Shown: positions 33,834 to 44,600 of the stretch, in pieces
Numbering within the stretch: the stretch's first letter is position 1
How the letters are laid out: each line of letters opens with the position of its first letter
Source: Spizellomyces punctatus DAOM BR117
Lineage: Eukaryota > Chytridiomycota > Chytridiomycetes > Spizellomycetales > Spizellomycetaceae
DNA: 64,000 nt
Direction of reading: 5' to 3'
Assembly (NCBI RefSeq): GCF_000182565.1
Contig: NW_015971539.1
Location: 1,049,219-1,113,218, forward strand
The notes under the pieces: generated by a model
Databases searched by the model: none
Seen by the model: only the letters and a program-made list of their open reading frames with translations
Told to the model about the DNA's origin: nothing
Position numbers and translations under genes: made by a program

Positions 33834-35096
33834 CTAGGCGCGTCCCCGGCCTGCGGAGGGGCGGACCAGCATCGTTTGAGATCGTGATAGCTTGGTTGTC
33901 TCAGCAGGCTCAGCTGCCGATGATACCAGCTGCCCATCATAGCCAATGCTACCTAACCGCCCGCGAATCGCTGAGGCAACCGATCCTCCTAAACTAGATG
34001 CGACCGACTCTGGTACCTTTCCCTTCTCTGGTAGAACACTCTTTGCCTTGAGACTGGCCAGTACAGCCTGTGCGGTGTTGTCTTCACCTTCTTTCCTTTG
34101 AAGTTGGCTATCACCGCTGTGCACATCTTTCTTCTCAAAGCTTCCCTCCCCACTTCCCATCCAGCTAAAGAAAGCCTTAGCTTGATCAAAGAGGCGCTCG
34201 TCAAATGATCTATGACGAGGTCCGCTCTCAGAATCCGGAGTATTTGGAGGTGATAAAAGCGTCTCTGACGGTTGCAAAGATGAGGATCGGGGTTGCGGGC
34301 TAACAGGATGACTTGACCCCATCCCTCCTTGTGGTGGATTCACTTTTACTGGCGCCGCGGACGACTCGGCGATAGAATAGTAAATGTCGGTCAAAAGAAC
34401 GTTGAATGCAAGATCCACGTTTCTGTTTTCAGATGCGGAGGTTTCCATGAAAAGGAACCCTTGGGCTAGCGCATACGCTTGAGCCTCATGTGTCGGCACT
34501 TGGCGTTCTGATTTTGCCCGATCGACTTTGTTTCCAACAATCATGATGACCGGCTCTATTCCCTTGTTTCCTTGCTGTGTGCAAGTGATTGTTGAGAACA
34601 CGTGTACACGACCAAATTGAAATCCATCCGTGCGTACCTTGCTCTTGAAATCTCGAACCCACTTCCGCACTGCGTTGAATGAGTCCATGCTAGTAACATC
34701 GTAAACAATGATTGCGCCCGTGGCTAGGTTCCAATACGATTGTATGATAGATCGGAATCGCTCTAGGCCCGAGGTGTCAACAATCTGCACGTACGATATG
34801 GTTGGAAAAATCCAAAGCATGAGCAAGTTTGATATGACCAGAGTGCAAAAACTAGAGGTCTTGTAGTTACGTCATCCAGCCGATTAGACGCATACCTGGG
34901 CTTTAATTATCTTTCCCGAGGCAATCTTGACTGTTAGAGTCCCAAAATCGATCCCGGCTGTTGGCTTCGAACTTGGGTTGAACGGCTTACCAAGAAGCCG
35001 CTGGAACAGCTGTGACTTGCCGGCTCCTGAGTCTCCAAGGACCATGACCTTTATTATCGTCTCATTGAGTTCTCGCTCATTTGTAAAGGCCCACAT
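33834..35096 (-). CDS. Ras/Rab-like small GTPase with long tail
   Basis: Exons 35096-34896, 34784-34638, 34574-33834 (362 aa). G motifs: P-loop GDSGAGKS, effector Thr in PTAGIDFGTL, G3 DTSGLERF, G4 NKVD, G5 ETSA. Rab-like features include FRSIIQSYWNLATGAIIVYDV. Odd: G3 has Ser and Leu-Glu where Rabs have Ala and Gln-Glu, so the catalytic Gln is missing. The 170-residue tail is Ser/Pro-rich and ends GRGRA, with no prenyl cysteine. The intron at 34575-34637 is 63 nt and open in frame. The start is uncertain: the frame is open further upstream to 35276 but without an ATG. Confidence 0.82.
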
Positions 35097-36016
35097 ATTT
35101 CCCCTTTCGTGCACTCTTGATATGTTTGGTTCACTCGACAATCTACGCAAAAGAGGCTCGCTACGAGGGCGTCTGTTACGACAAGTGGCCTGATGAGGAG
35201 GAATCAAGGCGTTGACGGCTGCCGTAAGAGTAGGGAAAGGCAGATGTTCAGTATTGGTCCCTCCCCTTGCAGACAAGCCCTTGCATGAGGTCCTTTTCTA
35301 TTCAGAGGCTGAGCTCGTTTCGAGCCAGTGCGCAGAGCAATTTGGAAAAGGGTTTCTTTGGGTGGCAGTGCAAGCGGCTTATTGCATTTCATTTTACATT
35401 CAATGCATTCGAATGCACACATCGTCAGCCCATTAAAGGGTTCAACAACTCTTGCTTGCTTAGAGTGTGCTTGGTGGTTAAAGGTGTGCTTCAAGGGCAG
35501 ATCCCACCATTGAGCGCTTGCTAGAGTGCATTATACAGATAGCAGTGATCGAATTGCAGCCCTTTTTGTCTACTCGGGGGACGTTTGGCCTTCTTCCGAA
35601 CGTATTAACACGCCCAGATGTATTGACACTTCCTGTTGATGCAAAAAGACATTACCCATTCGTTCTGCTATTTGCTCGCAAGTTAGCCAGTAATCCAAAC
35701 CCTGCAACATCTCCTAAATAGAATCCAAAAGGGCAGAACTGCAAATGCAGAGTCATGTGATGTTACCCGTGACTGAGCGGTGGGGGGGCTTCATTCATCA
35801 ACGCAAATACACACAATACCACTGGGCTATTCCCTCCTTTTTTCTCCAAATCGCACATGTTGGACATTGTCATCAGCGAATCACTTTGGCTCGCCGGTGT
35901 TCAGAAGTCTTGCAGTCCTCTTCGTGCGTCTCCTTTTGTATTTAGTATTCGCATACCCACAGTAATGTTGAAAACCTACGTCGTTGCGTCATCCACACAA
36001 TCACCACAAACCCAAA
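35097..36016. other. Intergenic, 920 bp
   Basis: Divergent promoter space of the GTPase (minus) and the Edc1-like gene (plus). The first 180 bp are open in the GTPase frame and may be an N-terminal extension or upstream exon. Nothing else is recognised. Confidence 0.45.
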
Positions 36017-37404
36017 ATGTCCCTTGCGATAAATCACCAACGCTCAAGCTCAGCCGTCTCAACGGTGGTTCAACCCTCAAGCTCACCGCGCACGCAAAAA
36101 CTTGAAGACAGTAATATTAACAGCAACGGGAACACCACCTCAGGTCAATCCCACTGTAAGTGTGCCAGTATATGTAAAGCCAGTTTAAGACTCTTGCCTT
36201 ACCCTCACCCTAGCTGCAAAGAAGCGCCAACGATGCTTCAGTGCAAATAAAGGTATATTTCTGTGGATGTCACTTACCGGTATTTGTCTTGTCTTTTTGA
36301 GTACACTCATTGATGCAACATTCTTCATCCTTTTTAGCTCATCCTGAAAACAACAATACACACACCCACCAGAAAACGGCATCCCCTCAGCAAGTTCGCT
36401 TTCCCGGAAACCAAAACAAGACTCCGGGCTCCCCTATGCGCAAAGAAAAACATACAGCTCAACAGCCTCGCCCTGACCGGCAAGAGCAATCTGCTCGCAA
36501 GTCGTGCAATTCAAAGTCGGAACGTTCAAGCACTGATTCTCGACCAGCTCCACCCACTGTAAAACCGTCACCTTCGACTTCTCCCAAGCAACGCGGCCTA
36601 TTGGTAGAGCCAGGTTCAAAGGCTACTAGCAACTCTGAATCAAACGCTAACAGGAAGCGCCGCAGTAAACGGTCTTCCGCTTCCCGTCAGCAACTGACTG
36701 ATGATGGAGGAAAATGCGACCAGCAGTACGATCAGCGAGCAACGCCCCTTGTACAACAGAGATATTCGAATACCACGCCTCAAAGACCGCGCAGGCTGAG
36801 CGCTCCAGATTTGCGTTTACAACATCAAGATCAGCCTCTTATGGATCCGCACCCCGCCGACACGCAATCAAATCAAGCTACTGGCAGCCTGTATGCTGGT
36901 GCAACTTTTCAGAATTCTCCCGCCGCGAGCGCGTTACCATTGCCAGTATTCTCTGGCCGCTGCGGACCCAAAGGTCCCGTGATTCCAATGGCGTCGTCTG
37001 CCGCGACGACCGAGTCCTCCTCATTGCCGACACCCTCTTTCCATCCGCCTCTTTTACGCGGCCCTTCCCGCACCTTTTCTCATGAAACTTTGAACATGAC
37101 AGGCACTCCATCCCCACGCCGGTACATGGAACTTGATCAAGAAATGTTTAACATGGACGATGATGCAAGAATCAACGACGAGGAGCTCCGCAAAAAGTCT
37201 AGAGATCTTTTATCACTCCTCACTGGAGCAAAGACTCCAATAAACGAAACAATTAAGCCTGCCGACAGGCACACTAGACCTATCCCGTCTAGACCTTTGT
37301 CACACCCTCTTCCTTTGGCGCCTCAGGACGAGCAAAGTATGTTGGCTCAGATCAGCCAGGACTTGAAGCAAATGCTGAAAATCAATGGTCCTTGTGGAAA
37401 TTGA
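36017..37404 (+). CDS. Edc1/PNRC-like mRNA decapping enhancer
   Basis: Three exons (36017-36155, 36214-36252, 36338-37404), 414 aa, largely disordered. The diagnostic part is YAGATFQNSPAASALPLP at about residues 240-260. It matches the short linear motif of PNRC/Edc1 proteins that bind the Dcp1 EVH1 pocket and activate Dcp2 (YAG, then S-P-x-P-x-x-LP). Elsewhere there are basic RS/KR clusters, SP/TP sites and a C-terminal amphipathic helix (LAQISQDLKQMLKIN). The 39-nt middle exon encodes AKKRQRCFSANK. Expected role is in P-bodies. Confidence 0.72.
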
Positions 37405-37486
37405 TTGCATGAATCAGATGGATGGAAATAATTGATGGAGATATTGCTATTGGGATGATCACGTCCCTTTTGTTCATTAAAATATA

Positions 37487-38536
37487 CTAGCTGATCTCTG
37501 AAATTGGTCCGCTGTGGTTTGCCTCTAAGGTCTTTGTGAAGCGTGAATTTTTCAGTCCAAAAAAAGAGTGCACTTGTATAGCCATATCACCCCACTGTGC
37601 AATCAATATCCCTGGTGTACAGTATCCAATTGTTAGATGATTTTGATATGTACGCTGCCAACCCGACTTGAGCACTTACACAACATGAATTTGTCTTCTT
37701 TGCTGTCTTGTAAAATGCTTTGGATGCACTCGACAACGCATCAGATTGTGTAACCAGGTCGTCCAGTTTTTCTCCTCGCGCCAATAAAGACTCCATGGTT
37801 TTGTGCTAAGATGCCAAAAGTTACTCACGGCCATCGACCTAATCATAACTCTAGCATTCCAGGTACCCACCAAAACGATTTTGGTTTCATCCAATTCCTT
37901 TTGCACCTTCATAAAAGGATCTGCGCTTTCCGGATCCTGAGCTTTTACCAAATGTTGTCTCAGTTCAGGATATTTGGCAGCTGTTGTGGTAGGGTTCATT
38001 GTGGCCCACTTGTCCCGGTCAGGAAACTTTGCTGAGAATTCGTCGACTAGCCGGTTGAGAAGGGAAAAGGCTGTCCGGGTTGGATACGTATTGTCTGCGA
38101 CGAGGATGCCGGCGAGACCGTCCCCGCGTACATATATGTGACCAAGGAAGTCTGGAGTGACGTACACAAGATTTCGATCAGTATGCTGCCATTTCAACCG
38201 GTTTTGGGCTCGTCCTCAACTGAGCTTCTCTGCAACAACTTGCAAGGGTTCTTTTAAGCTTCTACAATAAGATACTCACTATCTTGTTCGATCTTTGATC
38301 TCTGACCATTAGGCGTCCGCTCAACAACAGTTTTCGTGAAAAAGTTGATGAACTCTGTTATACTACGCCAAAACCAAAACTCTTAACTGACCCATTCAAC
38401 TCAAACCAAATTCAGGCTATCATACAACTCACCTCCCCCGCTGGAAGAACGAAAAACTTGCCAAGTCCTGCTCAGACGCCAGGATTTTAACGGGCGAGCC
38501 CTTCTCAGCTACTGCTAGCGCATACACTTTAACCAT
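37487..38536 (-). CDS. YKT6: R-SNARE YKT6
   Basis: Lipid-anchored SNARE for Golgi, endosome and vacuole fusion. Five exons: 38536-38433, 38362-38280, 38151-37871, 37805-37680, 37495-37487 (200 aa, equal to known Ykt6). The longin domain starts MVKVYALAV and includes [18 protein letters not shown] and [15 protein letters not shown]. The SNARE helix includes [12 protein letters not shown], then [18 protein letters not shown] with the zero-layer Arg. It ends [12 protein letters not shown] plus Ile-Ser from a 9-nt coding last exon, giving CAAX box CCIS for palmitoylation and farnesylation. An alternative acceptor inside the last intron would give CCGY instead. Confidence 0.92.
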
Positions 38537-38772
38537 TCTTTGATGTCTTGACGTTGCAAACGAGTTTTGCACGCTACGTGGAGCCCTCTGTCCATTGTAA
38601 TGCCGCCTGACACGGTGGAACGAGCGTGACTGAGCCAGGTATATTACGTAAGCGAGGCTGTAAGTGAGGAAGCGTTGCCATCTCAACGTCGGAAGGTGAA
38701 TGATGGCCAGAAGGGCTTCGAGCATCAGTGCTTTTTGTTTATTAGATCTTCACAAAGACATTTATTGCAGCC

Positions 38773-39191
38773 ATGGACTTTAGCGGACTGTCAGACATGG
38801 AGAGGTCTCGTATGAATGCCTTCATTGAGCAAAAGCAGGTTGGTGGTCTCGGTGCTTTTGACTTCCCACTACTTGTCAATCTGAGCAATCATGTTGTAGA
38901 TGAAGGACTTTCTCCGCCTGTATGCCAACTTGGTAGACCGTTGTTTTGCAGATTGTGTAAATGATTTTACATCCAAAGCTTTGAGCTCAAAGGAGGTTGG
39001 TGCTCTGTTATCATGGATTTACATATTTTGTGGGTTATGCTCAATGTTTGTGCTGTTTTTGTCAGGATACCTGCGTAAACCGATGCGTTGATAAGTTCAT
39101 AAAACATTCGGAGCGTGTCGGGTTGAGATTTGGGGAGCAGAATGCACTGCTGCAACAGCAGCAGCAACAGCAAATGATGGGATCGCAATAA
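38773..39191 (+). CDS. TIM9: Mitochondrial intermembrane-space chaperone TIM9
   Basis: Small Tim protein that escorts carrier precursors to TIM22. Three exons (38773-38838, 38900-38995, 39066-39191), 95 aa. The twin CX3C motifs are CFADC and CVNRC. The body is typical of Tim9: [20 protein letters not shown], then [10 protein letters not shown] and [19 protein letters not shown]. The tail carries seven glutamines, an addition to the usual end. Both introns start GTTGGT, a weak donor in this genome, but the splice junctions restore the family sequence exactly. Confidence 0.95.
39153..39173 (+). repeat. CAG/CAA glutamine repeat in TIM9
   Basis: Seven consecutive Gln codons (CAA/CAG mixed) in the C-terminal tail, a likely length-variable site. 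Confidence 0.8.
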
Positions 39192-39464
39192 TGACCGTTG
39201 TGTAGCATGAGAAATCGGGGCCGTGCTTGCTCGCTGTATAATACTGCATCGTGGTGGTTTGCATGGCGTCCGGACCATTTCCAGTCGAATTCGAGCATGA
39301 GAGCTCTTTCTGTCGGTCTGGACAGGCCTCAGCTAGCTAGATGAACGACGAGTGGTTAGTAAGAGGAGGAGCACATTACGAGTAGGAGCATATTATCTTA
39401 TATACAGTTGATATACATTAGCGGCGAGGGGGCCGTCAGTAGTCTTAATTTACAATTATGTGCA

Positions 39465-41129
39465 TCAGCTGGCGCCGTCCGATGCCAAATCTTCCATAAC
39501 TAGGCGCTCGGCCAAACGAACAAGGTGTTTTGATGGACGCTACGATGGCATATTGTTTGAAAAACACTCGACGGCTGCGGATGTTGCCCCATCTACTCAC
39601 CTGCTTTTCAGAAGACTGCCATTCATTGATCTGATCCACTACAGCTCTAGCCCTCGCGATGAGATTTTCAGTTGTGGGAACTTAAAAAAAAGTGTGCACA
39701 ATAAGTTGTACGAACTATGGCTAACCGATTCAAGCACACGTACGATTGGCTTCAAGTTCAGTTGGCGGCTTTTGCGGTTCGCCAAATTGATATACATGGA
39801 ATGGTAACAACCGATTAATTACGTCGTCAACAGATTTGAACGGCGATAGATCTGGCTCTCGGGCAGCTCGTTGATCGGCCACGAGAGCTTCATGGACCCT
39901 ACAAGAGCGGTAAACCATACATTCCGAAATTTCGCGTCAAAGATTTCTCATCAAACTACCTTCGCTGGATCTCCTGTTGATTTTTTACTTCTTCTAAGGT
40001 AGGTTCGGGAGGCCGGTACGACGACGCTAAACAGTAACGTTATCAGCCATAACTTACAATGGATTTCTAATGTTGAACATACCCACCAACAAGTGGTGGA
40101 TGTTGTACGTCGGTGTAGCTCGTCTTTGGCGGCCTGCCGCGTGGCCGCTTTACAGAGCTGGTGGGAGATGGAGAAGCGGACCATTGTCGCTTCGGAGTCC
40201 CATATATTAGTGGTGACGTCGATCCTGAAGCAAACGGGGTGGGTGATGATGGGAGACCAGTTGCACGGACTTTTGCTAGAATATTGTCCCGGAGTTGTTG
40301 CGTAGCTTGAGAGAGACTAGGGCGTACTGCCGGTCGAGGGGTTGTGGGATACGACGCTACTGGCTGTGCTTGAAGAGGGTTCTGTGAGAAGTGTTGAAGC
40401 TGCATCTGTGGTATCATTTGAATCCCCCCTCCGAACGGGTACACGATAGGAAGCATCGTGGGCAGAAGCGATTGCCCTGCGGATTGGCCAGCAGGACTTG
40501 AGCTGGGAGGAGTTGACCAAGCTGTGGCGGCAGGATAGATACTTTGCCAGGCGGTAACATTTTGCGCGGAACCATTCGAGGAACCACTCAACATTGACGC
40601 TGCCGCACTCAAAGCTGTCATCCCCCCAAGGTTTCCCAATCCACCAAAGGCTCCCAGTGGTGGCACAGGAGTTCCCGCAGCGGGTGGGTGATTACCTTGT
40701 CCTGTGGCGGCGAACTGAGCGTGCTGGCTAGATAAGGCAAGCTGCCCAATGAGCAGCTTTCGTTGTTCTGATGTCATGCTATTGACGTCAGGGATAATTT
40801 GATTGAGCGGCCGGACCGTCGGAGCTGGACTGTTGATCTTTGGGGTGGAGGGAAGCGGCTGCGGTTTTGATATCGGGGTAGATTGGTTTGGTGCTGCGCT
40901 TAATGATGTAGCAAAACCCGTTGTCGCTATCGGAGTTGTTTTGCCAGGAATAGCGATCTGTGTCCCTGCTGCAGATGTTGATGGTGCTTTTGTACCATTG
41001 CTGTCTTTTCCACCAGCGGCAGCTTCCACGGCCTGTAATAATGCATACTTGGAGTAAAGTTAGGATAACTTGATTTGGCACAGCGTTTCTAGGTCATACC
41101 AATGCATGCGAAGCGTCCTCATCCGCCAT
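39465..41129 (-). CDS. GLTSCR1/BICRA-like chromatin-remodelling subunit
   Basis: Six exons in phase: 41129-41100, 41047-40087, 40026-39960, 39898-39744, 39680-39601, 39539-39465 (455 aa). The N-terminal 300 residues are Pro/Ser/Ala/Gln-rich. An AT-hook (KRPRGRPPK) lies near residue 316. The end carries the GLTSCR conserved domain: EEVKNQQEIQRRVHEALVAD, then PDLSPFKSVDDVINRLLPFH and VYQFGEP, ending with LVRLAERLVMEDL. In animals this domain assembles BRD9-containing (non-canonical BAF) SWI/SNF complexes. The fungal function is inferred from the domain. Confidence 0.85.
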
Positions 41130-41655
41130 GACAGCGTGTTCCTTCAATGCCCTTTGGAGCCATCAAACCAGACAGTCCTATGGCAAATCACGTGATTTGA
41201 ACAGTTTCCAGCAGAGCAAAGATGCGTATCGCAACAGTATGGTGAAAAGGAAAGGGAAATTAACCCATAATATAAAGCCCTGGAAATGAAATAGCTTGAG
41301 CCGAAGCGCCCTTAGAGTCTGGACATTGTGCATCCACAATGCGGCGATGGCCACAGGCCACCCAGATTTGTGGATTTCGATTAATGTTTTAACCAAAGAA
41401 TTGGCCGAGAGAATTCAATGATGCGATTCATTTGCAATGGTGCGCTTTCATGCGATCTATGCTACATGCTTTTCTCTTGAATCCTCAAACCCCAGACCCA
41501 TGGCATGGAGCGACCTGATCAGAAACGCGTCGTTTGCTTACTCCATGCGCGTTCTCAAATGCACGACCAGTCTTCCATACCACCGGCATCCATATCTCAG
41601 CGTGTCATTCAACTTGGCTTCCGACTAGGTTTAATTTATTACGAACAAAAGAAAC
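41130..41655. other. Intergenic, 526 bp
   Basis: Divergent promoter region of the GLTSCR1-like gene and the DH-PH-RhoGAP gene. No clear element. Confidence 0.45.
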
Positions 41656-44600
41656 ATGATTCCTGCTCTTTTCGGAGCCAGGAGCCGTGAATCTCTTCAG
41701 AAAGTGCGAGAGGATGAAGAGTATCGCGTAAGAGTTCGAGGCATCTTCCAAGCTTCACTTTGCGACTTTCTACTGATCTTCATGGCGAAATTTTGCCACA
41801 ATTCTATTCTAGACAGCCTGTTCCAAGCTTGTGGCAGCGGGATATCGCTTCTCTCCTGCTTCGTCCTTGGGAAAATCCCCATCCCAAAGAAGCGTTGCTA
41901 CACCAGTGAGAGCCCCGTCGCAAAAATCAGCTGCGAGTTTGGAAAATGTACCAGAGGAGCCTGTATCGCCATCTTCTCACAAACCATCCTACTTTGGCCG
42001 CCGCAAACCCAAGTGTATGTGTATAAGTTTCAACTGGGGGCGCGATCATGATGGCTTAATGAATTTGTTTGCATACTGACAGCGTCTACGACATATATTG
42101 CAATGCGAGAGAAAATTGGCCCTGTGTGCATATCGCTAAAGTCCTTGGAGAGCGAGAAAGACACTATGCTAGCTTATGTTCGCACTAAATACGTATGTGA
42201 ACGAGTTTCCCTGTTTGTTACCCTTATGTTCAATTGTTGCGCTTGCAGGGTTTCAACGTCCATACCTTCATTGAAGAAAAGATAGAAGAATACCCAGCCG
42301 CCGTGGCTGCACTTCGCGAGTACTTACGTCTTCCATATGTCTTGTGCGGGCTCCGGGAGGATAAGGTCCTAGCGGCCCCACATGGCACAGCCCAAGAGAT
42401 GGACTTGATTGATGCAATGGGTGTAGAGATTGTGAATAGCGCACATGCTGTCAAGAAGCGAGATCTGGATAATGCCCTCTTGGAACTGGATGCCCTTCGG
42501 GTGCGTACTGTTATTGCGTTGCGGAAGGATAGTCTCCATTGAATCTCAAGCACTACGTAGATGCGAAAACTTGATCACGTTGTGATTGATATCATCTTAG
42601 CCCAACGGGACGCAACAGCCTGTATGTCGGCGGTATTTCCTTTTGTGCATCCAACTCTTTGAGCTTACGCTCACCAGCTCGTGCATCCCGGTATATTAGC
42701 GCTTTTAAACTCATATGATGGGCAAAATGGGTTCAAAGTACCTCTTACCCTTGGTGTAAAGGCGGATGAGCTAGTCAAGCCCATGGATGACTCGCGAACT
42801 TTTAGAGATCTCGGTTGGTAGCTACCCGGACCCTGAAGTCCGACAGACCCAATAACTGGCTTGAAATGTAGGGCTCATATTTCAGAAGATGAAATCAGGG
42901 CCACCTCGCAGTTCGAGCAATGTGGAGATCAAGGTATTCATTATTCCTTTCGGTGCAAAATGCCGCACACACTTATCCTGTCGACTTTGAAGACGCAAGC
43001 AGCTGTGATTGACAAGTCAAAAGTCACTCAAGCCATTTACGAAATATTTGAAGTCGAAAAGAGTAACTTGAAAAGGTTGAAAGTTCTTGAAACCGTGAGT
43101 GATCAATCCGCATATTATTTGGATCATGTAAAACCACATACTCAGACTGTACTTATTTAGCATTACAATGAACCCGTATGGAAGAATTGGCAAGAAGCAG
43201 ATTTCGCAAGCCCCAGTTTTGCTAGAAGCGGCTGTCCAACAGTCCGCAGAATCATAGAGCAATCGGAAAAGTTGCTGCAGGAGCTGGGAAGTCCATCTGT
43301 TTCTGTAGAGCGCTTTTGCACCGTGTTCATAGACAAGGTAAGTAAGCACCTTTAACCCCACTTATAGGTCCTGCGTTGAAAGTTTCCAAAATTCAGGCGC
43401 GCGAGTCTGGAGACTTTTATCTCGCGTATCGGGATTATATTGACCAGTTCGACTATGCACATCAGTGTTTACCAAAGTCCCCAATCTTCCACGCTTTCAT
43501 GGAGGTATATCATTAGCCGCAAGTAACATCTTACATTGACTAATGAGAATAATAAAGAAACTGCGTCAAGATCCTACGACAAGCTTCGATACGTTGCGCG
43601 CCTTACCTGTTCAAAGACTACCTCGCTATGTTATGGCTCTTCATACCATTATGCTGAATACACTGACGTCCGATCCAACCTTTCCCCTTGCGATGGAAGC
43701 CCACCGGGCCATGGATGAGGCGACACGAAGAATTGATGAACGTCGACGTCAATATGAAGACTTCAAACTTCTTACAGAGGTGGATCACAAGTTGAACCTC
43801 GGTGGTGCGGTAGGAACTTTGATATCGTCCACTCATGAGCGGCCCTGTGCTAACCTACTACGTACAGATATCGAGCGCACAAGTCAAATACAAATGCGAG
43901 CTGCATGTTGAGGAGATAAACGACAAAAAAATCCGTCTTCATAAACGCATCTTCCTTCTATTCAGTAATCTGTTACTGGTGCTGGAACGCAAAGAACAGC
44001 AGACGAATAACCTTGCACGAAAAGGAGCCCGTGAGAAAACTTCTGAACGACCTCCGTACATTATTGAAGCCATGCATCCGGTGGCGAGTATAACCGCAGT
44101 GGACCAACACGATAAAGGTATATATCATTCGAATAGTGTTTAGATTAGTATGAGCTAGCTCACATTTTCCATCTCGCTACAGAGTTCAAGCTCATTTGTT
44201 TGACTAACGGCCCACATCAGCGTCGAGTGGCCTCCTACGAAGCAGAATCTAAAGAAGCAAAAGAGTTTTTCCTGCGTGCCTTACGAGATATTGAGGTCAG
44301 AGCGAAGCTAGAGGGTGAGGCACAACATAAGGCTTTGAATTCTGCAACATCCTATTCTGAACTTCCATTTTCGGGCGGGCAGCCAACAAGCTCAAAAATG
44401 AGCCCTATGCCGACCGCTTTGATGACTTAGATGTGTACTACAATATCATGAACGCCAGCGAGTTGAACAAAAAATTATTGGTGAGTTGCAGCTGCATGAA
44501 CTATCTTGAAGTTTTCTCTTTCTCAATTCTTGAATATGGAAGGGATCTGTTGGCGTTGTGGTACTTGGGGATCATCAGTTGTTTGCTGACATCTTGTCGC

